Origin: Nematostella vectensis
Taxonomy: Eukaryota > Cnidaria > Anthozoa > Actiniaria > Edwardsiidae
DNA: 64,000 nt
Assembly: GCF_932526225.1 (NCBI RefSeq)
Contig: NC_064043.1
Location: 6,253,501-6,317,500, forward strand
Reading direction: 5' to 3'
Shown piece after piece: positions 24,801 through 33,800 of this stretch (position 1 is its first letter; the number at the start of each line of letters is the position of its first letter). Under the pieces are notes generated by a model. That model worked only from the letters and a program-made list of their open reading frames with translations, was not told the DNA's origin and searched no databases. The position numbers and the translations under genes were made by a program.

Positions 24801-27383
24801 CATATGTTTTATATAAATATAAACCCCTCAGCTCGGTGCCACCCACCCACATTCAAAAAATCCTTTTTCAACACCTCACCACAATACTGTACTTACAGTG
24901 TTTATTATCACATGGTGCAAAGCAGTAACTCCAACAATTGTATATTCCACCTAAAATAAAACAAAGACGATGGACTATGAATTTATGGATCTGAGGAACA
25001 TATGAGAGAAAGGGCTCAAGGATTCACTAGATCATACTCATGAAGCCTTTTAGGCTCCATAAACTCTATGATTCTGCATCAAGAGGACCAAGAGAGGACC
25101 ATGAAGATTCATGCAGTATTTTTCCAGCTAGCCTCCACCTCCCTACCCTTCTGCACAGAGCTTTCCTAAAAAAGAGCAACACAGAAAGCTCTGTGCAGGA
25201 GGGTACCAACCTTTCTTATAACTATACTTACCCATTGCAAACAATATGTGCAACTCATAGTGTAACCCCTTGGACAGGCATACAGCTGGGTGCAAGGGGC
25301 AAATGTATCCTCGCTATAAGCCACCAAAAGCAGCATCTCCCTACTGAAGAGCCACCAGGTTTTACATCTTCTTGCATTCTATCTGTGACTATTCAGCCCT
25401 CCCCCTTTACAACAACATTACCACGCCCATGGTTAACTCCGAAACCCAACCTCATGATCATCCAGAAGAAGAAGCATCGGTGGAAGAAGCCTTGGAATGT
25501 GATCTCCGATGACTGGATACTAAAACATGAAGAGAAAGGCATTCCTTTATCAGTACTGTTCACAAAGAAGAAGTATGGTAAATTTGAGACTGTATCTTTA
25601 TTGATAACTAATGTGTTGTATTTGCTTTATGCTGAACTTGGTGTTCTTTGAAGTTGGGGAAGGGGAGGAGGTTTTGGATTTTGTTAAAGCCTCAGTACAT
25701 TCCTCACTCTAGAAAATGGCAAGGTATCAAGGTCAAGGGTCATGGCAGTGACATTATTACTCACCTTTACTTGTAGTACACACCAGACAAATGCATATCT
25801 TAATGCACGACAGTCCTCCCAGGTACTCTTACTCATGTGAGGTAACATTACGTTAAGAACACGGCCAAACAGCCCCTCCCTAAGCACAGGGTTACCATCA
25901 ATAGTGGAAGAGGCAGTCCCAGATAGGAGCTCTGATTCAGAAGAGCAATGAAAGCCCTTGCAAAATGCAGTCAACAGAACTGTGAAATGAAAACAGTGCA
26001 TGAATGTATAGCCATTCCCCAAGAAACAAAAATAAAGAATTCAAAATACCTTTAGATGAAGATCTTGTCTTTTGACTTGTCCACTTATTGGCTTCCATAT
26101 GACAAGCGCAAATGCTGATTAGTTCTGGGGCCACTTTCTTCATAATATGTCGAACTAATGCCAAATTCTAAAAAGTTTTAAGGTAAATTAGGTAAGATAA
26201 GAGTGATTAAACTGTGACTTTGAGATAATACTGACAAGGTTTGGTGTTAATAGTGTTTGGTTTGTCTAGTCAACCAAAACACCTGGGGGCTGCCCCAACA
26301 CATTAAACACTTGAACATTTGAAGGTAACCCCTCCCCCTCTTAAACACAGGGGTTTACTAAAGTGGCTCCTTACTTTTTACTTCTTCCTTTCTCTGTATT
26401 ATTTTTGTCATTTTTTTTTCAGCATTCATTCAGCCTGCAGTCCCTATCCCCCATGCACCAGATTAGCTAGATTAGCTAGGCAAGAGAAAATTCCCAATTT
26501 AGGTTAAATATTAAAGATGTAAAGTGGTGTTCCCTTATTCTACAAATCCCATCAGCTGTCAGCTGCTCTGCCTTTCTGAAGGTTTAGACTTCTCTATTAT
26601 GTGCATCTAAAAAGGGACAGAGTGGGGGGGGGGGGGGGGGGGGGGGAGAGGTAACCATGCATCCTATATTCCTGCTAATTTTTTATTTTTATACATTTTT
26701 GTCCTGTCCAAAGACCAACCTGCTCCTGTCTCCCCTTGTTTAGAAATCATGGGTCGGTTACTGCAACCCCTATTTGAAGATAAATACTCCTCGATGACAA
26801 CTCAATTTATTGACAAAGATGTTGAAGTCGTTCTGACAATGATAAGTCAGCGGTAATCTCTACACTATTAAAATACTGCATACCTTTGTTTCTTGAGTTC
26901 TTGATATGCAGGTTATGATAATACCACAAAGCTCCAAGAGATTACCAGCTTTAACCACATATGTCTTATAAGTACCGCTATCATCTTCTCCTTCCTCGGG
27001 ACGACCTGGCGGCAAGAGCTTTGAACTAATATGGCGTAACAACGACGTGATGTACTCCTCGGACTCATACCCTTCCACCGGGCCATACTCTACACATTGT
27101 TGCTTGAGAATACCATTCAGGTTATGCTGTGTAATTGGAGTAGATCAGGAATCAATAACAGTATATATAAACAAATTTAAAAATAATGATAAACCAGAAT
27201 TTAATCACATATCATCTTGTCTCCTTGGCAGCTTTAAGCTGGCAATCCAGCAGTGACATAAGCATGCCTCCATCTGAATGTTACCTTATCAAGCTGATCC
27301 TGCAGAAAAAGAATATTTTCTGTGGATACAACAGATCGTAAATGATCCAAAAACACAGTCGCATCCAATGCGGAGGCCGCCAT
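18839..27383 (-). CDS. TTI2: TELO2-interacting protein 2 (TTI2)
   Basis: Thirteen minus-strand exons: 27285-27383, 26884-27126, 26050-26167, 25765-25979, 24897-24950, 24338-24385, 23863-23985, 22988-23062, 22009-22074, 21522-21634, 20709-20791, 20066-20157, 18839-18943. They sum to 1,434 bp, i.e. 477 aa plus TAA. Recognition rests on remembered similarity to vertebrate TTI2 (about 508 aa) in the middle and C-terminal parts: STWEDCRALRYAFVWCVLQ, a VGVTALHHVIINT-type block, ILTSMEFESKIAMRRVYAD, and LKHFKRFLRVVFAYLEIYD. TTI2 is an alpha-helical HEAT-like repeat protein. With TELO2 and TTI1 it forms the TTT co-chaperone that works with HSP90/R2TP to mature PIKK kinases (mTOR, ATM, ATR, DNA-PKcs). 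The N-terminal 110 residues are less conserved. All exons have clean GT-AG borders and compatible phases. The start is embedded in a TISU motif. Confidence 0.9.
19001..19173. mobile_element. Foldback MITE in TTI2 intron
   Basis: Nearly the whole 173 bp is an inverted repeat. The arms share CCGGTGTTTTTATAGC, GATGGCGGCT-type sequence and outer GCCTG...CAGGC segments, around a short A-rich loop. A degraded relative of one arm appears at 19503-19550. This is typical of non-autonomous foldback or MITE elements. Confidence 0.7.
20308..20560 (+). mobile_element. Probable tRNA-derived SINE
   Basis: A perfect RNA polymerase III A-box, TAGCTCAGTGG (20317-20327), is followed by GTTTCTCAAGCAAGAGG, which resembles a tRNA anticodon arm. 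The B-box region is degenerate. A longer tRNA-unrelated body includes CATAAAACCGGAGGTCCT and a GATGTTAAAGAACC motif. It lies in the TTI2 intron between exons 11 and 12. Confidence 0.45.
20850..21475 (+). repeat. GTGTGACATGGTA minisatellite
   Basis: Irregular array of 13-15-bp units (GGTGTGACATGGTAT and variants with GTGTAAAATGGT or GTGTACTGTAGGAT) in the TTI2 intron between exons 10 and 11. Met-Ser-His-His and Trp-Cys-Asp repeat ORFs on either strand are by-products. Confidence 0.9.
22535..22784. mobile_element. MITE with 29-30-bp terminal inverted repeats
   Basis: The left end contains GCATTGTCACCAGTTTACTT then CCGG. The right end contains CCGGAAGTGAACTGGTGACA then ATGC, the reverse complement with two or three mismatches. 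The 250-bp internal part is AT-rich and non-coding. It sits in the TTI2 intron between exons 8 and 9. Confidence 0.75.
23410..23604 (+). repeat. Near-perfect 19-bp tandem repeat
   Basis: About ten copies of TTATGTGCATTATGTAATA with almost no divergence, in the TTI2 intron between exons 7 and 8. The homogeneity points to recent expansion or ongoing length variation. Confidence 0.95.
25040..25651 (+). other. Long unexplained open frame inside TTI2 intron 4
   Basis: A 203-codon plus-strand frame lies antisense to TTI2 intron 4. It shows no signal peptide, membrane segment or domain I recognise. Its end is basic (IIQKKKHRWKKPWN). GTAAATTTG in its last 60 bases could serve as a donor. It contains a strong hairpin at 25144-25205. 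It may be chance, a transposon fragment or an exon of a nested gene; only the open frame is seen. Confidence 0.25.
25144..25205. repeat. 22-bp stem hairpin
   Basis: TACCCTTCTGCACAGAGCTT (25144-25163) continues to 25165 and pairs with 25184-25205 with one mismatch, around an 18-nt loop. Confidence 0.8.
26625..26646 (+). repeat. Poly-G tract
   Basis: A run of about 22 G in the TTI2 intron between exons 2 and 3. Its length may be unstable or assembly-dependent. Confidence 0.8.
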
Positions 27384-27387
27384 CTTG
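27376..27387 (-). promoter_or_regulatory. TISU / YY1-type element spanning the TTI2 start codon
   Basis: The minus strand reads CAAGATGGCGGC, an exact match to the TISU consensus SAASATGGCGGC (also a YY1 core). In mammals TISU supports scanning-free initiation on mRNAs with very short leaders and is common in housekeeping genes. It fixes this ATG as the start. Confidence 0.65.
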
Positions 27388-28195
27388 GATAAGCAAACCA
27401 CAGGCTTCCCGATGAAAACCTGTGGGCTTATGGCGGGAAAAAGACGGTAGCAAAATGACAACAATAAAATAACATAAATAACGAACTTAACAGCTACGTT
27501 GTGCGGTGGTATATTTTAAGAGAATCCACGTCATATTATTTTCTGCAAAAAAAAAAAAATCCTAGCGACCATTTGAGAATTTCAAATGGGATTCCTGTGG
27601 TACATGCAAATGCGTTACAGATGGGTCTGTCTGTTTTTGACTGGCTTCGGTTAGTTATAAATCCTTTGGACAGAAGGCTTTTGGTGTTAAGAATAGTAGA
27701 ACTAAACAACAATCATTATGCTTCAGACCTTATTGCCTCATTGATGCAGTAATTGCTCTCTGGGCAAGGAGATATTTGTATCATGCACATCTTTACTTAC
27801 AATAATCTTATTCAAATAAAACAGATCAAAGCACTTTTATTTCTTTTATTCCAAGCACAGCATGCACAGCATGACAAGCACCTAAATATGTGAGGAATGT
27901 TTTTTGTCTGCTGACAAATCATAAGATTTTTGAGATTTGTTCTAGCAGACTATAATTTGACAGTTTTAATTAACATCTTTTGTGTGTAATACTGTAAGTA
28001 GGAAAAAATACTCCATACATATTTTCAAATCTTTACTAGTTGCATGGTAAGTTATCTTTCATTCTACAAGAAAAGCAATTGTTCTGGACCTCTTATGCAA
28101 TGCACTTTAGAATGGATAAGTAGGAAACTAAGCATGTTCCTGCTTGCAATAATTATAATAATACATTATCTGTTCTAGGTAATAATACAACTTCA
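27388..28195. other. Intergenic between TTI2 and beta-galactosidase
   Basis: About 800 bp, AT-rich. It must hold the TTI2 promoter and the 3' flank of the beta-galactosidase gene. Minus-strand AATAAA-type hexamers occur near 27836-27850. No ORF supported. Confidence 0.5.
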
Positions 28196-28384
28196 TAGCT
28201 GTCAACCTAACTTGGACAGAAATCTTGTGAAACCGGGTGAAATACAGTAAATATGTGAAAAAAACCCAACAGGGCCAATGTGGGTGAATACAGAGAATGT
28301 ATGAACTTCTCACGAAAATTAGGCTTGTAATGATGAGGTCCAAAATCTTGTGACACCCGCCTAATGCGGGTGAGTTGACAGCTA
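28196..28384. mobile_element. 189-bp MITE, copy 1
   Basis: Begins TAGCTGTCAAC and ends GTTGACAGCTA, a perfect inverted repeat extending to CAT/ATG outside. A second copy lies at 37775-37965 in calnexin intron 9 with the same internal sequence (for example CAGAAATCTTGTGAAA and GATGAGGTCCAAAATCTTG). It lies about 50 bp beyond the beta-galactosidase stop, so it may be in its 3' UTR. Confidence 0.85.
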
Positions 28385-28435
28385 TGCAACTACCAAAATA
28401 AGAGTAAAACAAAAAAAGAGATCAGGCATCAGTGA

Positions 28436-30379
28436 TTAACCTAGAGCCTTGTTTGTGGTTTTAGCAGTGCCATATATGGGACTTGTCGTCCCGTTGAGCA
28501 CTGGAATGGTGGTGCATTTCACAAGACATGTCTCAGGATAGTCACACGGTGCATTGTCAAGCTCTAAGATAACCAAGTTGCTTGGATGCTGGTTCATGGA
28601 CATGACACTTGCGGGGACGTACAATGTCTGCTGGGGCCCATCAGCCGGCCAGTACCTCCCCATGTTATGCCCATTGACAAACACCACACCCTTGCCCCAG
28701 TTGTCTAAATGAAGGTAAAAATCAAAGCCAATGTCCCCAAATGGGACACCTGGGATCACACCTTTGAAAAACCTTGGAGATATGGCATTGTCCGTCTTGT
28801 AAAAATCAGTGTAACCATCTTTGAATAAGCTTTCATTGCTCACGACGTTATCCAAGTTAAGTCGATATATGTCCCAGTTTAGAATTTGGACATTGTCAAT
28901 GGTGACATTGCCAAGAATTCCTTTGGGGTCCACCATGTTTTCTCCATAACCGACATGTCCCATATTCTCTACTAAGATATCAAGATCAAGAAACTCTCCA
29001 ATAATTATAGTGGCATTTGATTCCCCTCTTGTGCGATTAAGAGTTCGTTGCCGCAGTCTACCCACATATATTATTGCTCTATCATGCACAAGCCCCTCTA
29101 CATTCAGCATTCGTTCAGATTGTGAGAACATGGGTGGAATCTGAGCATGATACCAAGCAAAGCCACTGTATTGCCCAATCTGCTCCATAGTAAGTGGGTA
29201 TTTTGTCTTCACTGGACCTTCAGGGGAGAGCTTTGTTAGCACATCTATAACCTCAGGGCCTTTTGTGATCTCTATCGTTCCATATGGGTACTTTGGGGTT
29301 GCAGGTGGGATGGGAATATCAGGGAGAGTTAAATATTTACCAATAACTTCTCTGATAGCATGGTACTTTTCTGTAAGATCCCCAGCCTCTGTCAGTGGGG
29401 CATCATAGTCATAACTAGTTGGTACAGGTTGATACTGTCCATGAAAATCAGCCCCACTCCAAAAGCCAAAGTTAGTCCCGCCTTCAAACATATATAAATT
29501 AACAGATGCATTTAGTGCTAGGATTTTATCCAGGGCATCTGCAACAACTTTGGATGTTCTTGTTTGATGAGGTGTACCCCAATAATCAAGCCAGCCAGTA
29601 TAGAACTCAGAGTTAACAAGTGGACCCTTTTGTTGTAATTTCTGTTGATTTGCAAATGGTATACTAGGATCTGTGTTTGCACCAAAATCAACTGTAGTGT
29701 ATAGAGATGGCAATGTTCCACATTCTATGGCAGTTAAATTGCTCCCATCATCTGTAGTGAAAAGTATGATATCATCTGTAAGGTGATACCTAAAAAGCTG
29801 CTGTAAATGCAGCAGGTATTGATGGTCACAGTGTATATAGTCACCATACTCATTTTCGACTTGCACCATAATAACTGGCCCCCCATTCTCATAAAGGAAT
29901 GGTTTAACTAGTGGCAGCAGGACACTCATCCAAGCATCAACTGCTTCCATGTAAGCTTTTCCCTGTGATGACCTGATAACAATGGATGGGTCTTTAAGCA
30001 ACCACCCTGGCAAACCTCCAAAATCCCATTCAGCACAAATGTATGGTCCAGGTCTAAGAATTACCAGCAAATCTAAACTTTGAGCAATTTCCAGGAAGCT
30101 TGTAAGATTAGCATTCCCTGCAAAGTTATACTGCTTCGGGATCGGTTCGTGCAAGTTCCAAGGGACGTAGGTCTGGACTGTGTTCATTCCACTAGCTTTG
30201 AGTTTGAGAAGTCGGTCTTTCCAGTAATATTGTGGCACACGGAAATAATGCATTCCTCCAGAGATGTAACGAAAAGGCTTCCCATCCTTCATAAAGCAGT
30301 TGTTGTCATAATCTATGCTGAAGGACAGTGAAATAGCAAGAGTAGGCAAACAACAAATGAAAAACAAAAAGAACGCCAT
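28436..30379 (-). CDS. GH35 beta-galactosidase (GLB1-like), intronless
   Basis: A single 647-codon exon. It hydrolyses terminal beta-galactose from glycans; animal family members act in the lysosome or are secreted. Residues 1 to about 18 form a signal peptide (MAFFLFFICCLPTLAISL). The catalytic TIM barrel follows: ISGGMHYFRVP (40-50), NTVQTYVPWNLHEP (66-79), LRPGPYICAEWDFGGLPGWL (108-127). The VENEYG block gives the predicted proton donor Glu177 and NSEFYTGW the nucleophile Glu258. The C-terminal beta domains include NGHNMGRYWP, a hallmark of animal beta-galactosidases. Length matches GLB1 and GLB1L (about 650-680 aa). The intronless state contrasts with its neighbours and may mean retroposition or intron loss. 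It is divergently paired with calnexin. GLB1 versus GLB1L orthology cannot be settled here. Confidence 0.93.
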   Translation of the reverse strand: MAFFLFFICCLPTLAISLSFSIDYDNNCFMKDGKPFRYISGGMHYFRVPQYYWKDRLLKLKASGMNTVQTYVPWNLHEPIPKQYNFAGNANLTSFLEIAQSLDLLVILRPGPYICAEWDFGGLPGWLLKDPSIVIRSSQGKAYMEAVDAWMSVLLPLVKPFLYENGGPVIMVQVENEYGDYIHCDHQYLLHLQQLFRYHLTDDIILFTTDDGSNLTAIECGTLPSLYTTVDFGANTDPSIPFANQQKLQQKGPLVNSEFYTGWLDYWGTPHQTRTSKVVADALDKILALNASVNLYMFEGGTNFGFWSGADFHGQYQPVPTSYDYDAPLTEAGDLTEKYHAIREVIGKYLTLPDIPIPPATPKYPYGTIEITKGPEVIDVLTKLSPEGPVKTKYPLTMEQIGQYSGFAWYHAQIPPMFSQSERMLNVEGLVHDRAIIYVGRLRQRTLNRTRGESNATIIIGEFLDLDILVENMGHVGYGENMVDPKGILGNVTIDNVQILNWDIYRLNLDNVVSNESLFKDGYTDFYKTDNAISPRFFKGVIPGVPFGDIGFDFYLHLDNWGKGVVFVNGHNMGRYWPADGPQQTLYVPASVMSMNQHPSNLVILELDNAPCDYPETCLVKCTTIPVLNGTTSPIYGTAKTTNKALG

Positions 30380-30874
30380 GTTGACTTAGATCACATGACA
30401 TCGGCTGTCACGAGAAACCACAGGGGGCCCACCACATAAATCAAAATGTGTAATTTTGAATCTTTTGAAGGACAAAACTTAGGTTGCAAATATATCTTAT
30501 ACTAACAAAGGAGTGACTTTGATCCCCCTTGAAGTTAATTATGGGTTAGTTTTATGCTTTTCCTTCCAAAAAAAATTAATATATATTCGATGTGATTTTA
30601 TGACACTGTTTGATTGGTTTAGTTCTACATGCTGCGTCTCCGTAACTATCGATTTCACTTATTGGTCAGCTTATCGCTCGCCCCATTCTCTTCTACGGCC
30701 ATGTGTTCGGTCTTTGACCATTGAATTTCTTCCACGCGTTTCATTTGAATTTCTACAACTTCTCAATCTTTCTCTTGTACTTCCCCTCGCTTCTAATGCC
30801 TCTGAACTTATAGAGGAACATCTGTCACTACTGTAGGATTTTTCACTTTACATACTGACTTTTTTAGACGAAGA
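30380..30874. promoter_or_regulatory. Putative bidirectional promoter, beta-galactosidase / calnexin
   Basis: Only 495 bp separate the two divergent start codons, so both 5' UTRs and promoters must share this stretch. Two ATTGG (inverted CCAAT) motifs occur (about 30614 and 30661), plus an ER-stress-element-like site at 30718-30736. No TATA box at a convincing position. Confidence 0.6.
30718..30736 (+). promoter_or_regulatory. ER-stress-element-like site (CCATT-N9-CCACG)
   Basis: CCATT, nine bases, then CCACG. This differs by one base from the mammalian ERSE consensus CCAAT-N9-CCACG bound by NF-Y and ATF6/XBP1. It lies about 140 bp upstream of the calnexin ATG. ER chaperone genes are classic ERSE targets, which makes the site plausible; it is not proven. 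Confidence 0.4.
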
Positions 30875-33800
30875 ATGAAGCCGTACCGCTTGGTAGTGCT
30901 ATTTGCCTTGGCTTCGCTTTGCTTGTCTGCGTGGCTTCATTTGGGCTTGTGTGACACCGACGCACCCGAAGCCGAAGTTGTCGACGACGAACCAGAAGTG
31001 GACGTAGAAACCGAAACAGAAGAAAAAGTAGGTATTAACTATAGCCACACTTCTCTAAAAAAAATCTGATGTACAATTCTGTTGCCTTCATCACAGGGCA
31101 AAGCAGAGACTAAAAAATCCTCCGAACCCGAGGAATACACACCGCCTGTCGTAGCTTTGGAAGACGAGAGTTCTGTATTCCTTGCCGAACCATTCGCCGA
31201 TCGCAATGTCTATGAGCGAAGGTATTTCCTTCTTTCTCTGTACGTCTAATATAGAAAAGAACTCATGTCTCAAACACGTCCTTTACATGTAAAGCCTTGT
31301 AATGTCACCTGCCCTAGCGTGTAGACTTCTTATTAGTTCCTAAGTATAAATTGTTGAGATTTAATCTCAAGACTTTTTCTCTACTTCTGCTCTGTCATTT
31401 TCCTGTAGTCTCTCCGTAAAATCTACTATATTGGTGTTTCGTCGTAATTTTTTTCTGACTCCGATCTTGAAATGTTTTTCCTCTGCATCTATCAATATTT
31501 CTTCTGCACTCAAATATTTGAGACCATGCACCTGTTTAACTGGTTGGGGTTCTTCTTTTGAATGGTTTACCATGACATTGCAGTAATTTGATAATTGGGC
31601 CCAGTCTTGCCTTTATAATTTATTCTATATCTGAGAGACCCAAGCTGTTCTTGTGATGCACTTTGGATATACAGTAGTAGGGCCTGTTTTTTACATGGTA
31701 CACCAATGTACTGTACCATGGCTCAATTAAGTGTGTCTATGGCACAAAAAAGTCTATAAACATTGAATCACAACTGTGGATGTCCAGCACATGAGGCTGA
31801 CTACCCTTTCGTATAGATACGGACTGCCCCCTTGGAGTTCTGTAAAGGTTCTCCGTACAGACATATTTTTAACATGGTACTAATATTGTGGCCGTGTTTT
31901 ATTTGTTTCAGTAGGTTATTCTTCTGAAAATTAACTTATGTACATATTTTTTACACACTCTACGAATTAAATCTCCATCAAATGGAAAACTCAAACTCAA
32001 AATAAAAAGTGGGGGTGCCGGACCACATTCTGGTGTTGTTGATAGCCAAAAGCAGTATGTCTATTTTATGAAGATTGCATAAATAACAATAAAAAAATTG
32101 CATAAATAGCAATTTGATTATCAAAATCCTTTGACAATGCCTCTGGGTGTGGTTTTATCTCCAGGACAATGCTAACATGCTAATGGATGTCAGAATAAAA
32201 GATGCTGCATCATAGTGCTTTATATGACATAAGTTCCCTTCATACTAGTATTTTTGGGTTATTTTTGTTGGTATTAATAAGCAATTGGTATTGTTGTTTT
32301 GTACAGATGGATCAAGTCGCAGGCTAAAAAGGATGGTGTTGACATAGCTATTGCCAAGTATGATGGTAAGGATGGTGTTGACATAGCTATTTGCTAGTAT
32401 GATGGTAAGGATGGTGTTGACATAGCTATTGCCAAGTACGATGGTAAGGATGGTGTTGACATAGCTATTTGCTAGTATGATGGTAAGGATGGTGTTGACA
32501 TAGCTATTTGCTAGTATGATGGTAAGGATGGTGTTGACATAGCTATTGCCGAGTACGATGGTAAGGATGGTGTTGACATAGCTATTGCCAAGTATAATGG
32601 TAAGGATGGTGTTGACATAGCTATTTGCTAGTATGATGGTAAGGATGGTGTTGACATAGCTATTTGCTAGTATGATGGTAAGGATGGTGTTGACATAGCT
32701 ATTGCCAAGTACGATGGTAAGGATGGTGTTGACATAGCTATTTGCTAGTATGATGGTAAGGATGGTGTTGACATAGCTATTTGCTAGTATAATGGTAAGG
32801 ATGGTGTTGACATAGCTATTGCCAAGTATGATGGTAAGGATGGTGTTGACATAGCTATTGCCAAGTACGATGGTAAGGATAGTGTTGACATAGCTATTGC
32901 CAAGTATGATGGTAAGGATGGTTTTGACATAGCTATTGCCAAGTATGATGGTAAGGATGGTGTTGACATAGCTATTGCCAAGTATGATGGTAAGGATGGT
33001 GTTGACATAGCTATTTGCTAGTATGATGGTAAGGATGGTGTTGACATAGCTATTTGCTAGTATGATGGTAAGGATGGTGTTGACATAGCTATTGCCAAGT
33101 ATGATGGTAAGGATGGTGTTGACATAGCTATTGCCAAGTATGATGGTAAGGATGGTGTTGACATAGCTATTGCCAAGTATAATGGTAAGGAAGGTGTTGA
33201 CATAGCTATTGCCAAGTATGATGGTAAGGATGGTGTTGACATAGCTATTGCCAAGTATGATGGTAAAGATGGTGTTGACATAGCTATTGCCAAGTATGAT
33301 GGTAAGGATGGTATTGACATAGCTATTGCCAAGTATGATGGTAAGGGGTTTTTGTTTTTATGTCTTAATAAAGAAGACCAATATCACCATTTATTTGTAC
33401 TTTTACACAATACCTATTCACTTGCGTTTTCCATCTGCGTATTAAAGTTAGTATCAGAGATAATTTATCAATATCATTGATCGAGGATATAATCTTCTAA
33501 AGCCTTTATATATGGTAGTAAGAAGTTTGAAGGCTTCTCTGTATTAATGCTGACATGTCTGTCTACAGGTGAATGGGCATTTGAAGAACCCAGTGCTAAA
33601 CTATTCAAGGGGGATCTTGGACTTGTTCTCAAGGTGTGCCAAATACTATTTAATTAAGTTGAAAATTGTTTTTATCATGAGTTTGGTGGTTACTATGCAG
33701 ATATTTGTCTGTAATGTTAGGGCCTCCCCTGATTATCAATAGCCTTGGAGTGCTGTTAATTCTGTTATGTAATGCATTAAGGTAAAGAGGCACTTCTAAG

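Noticed and set aside
32784..33332. Minus-strand ORFs of repeated [13 protein letters not shown]
   Set aside because: Antisense reading of the 39-bp array; pure repeat, no independent gene evidence.
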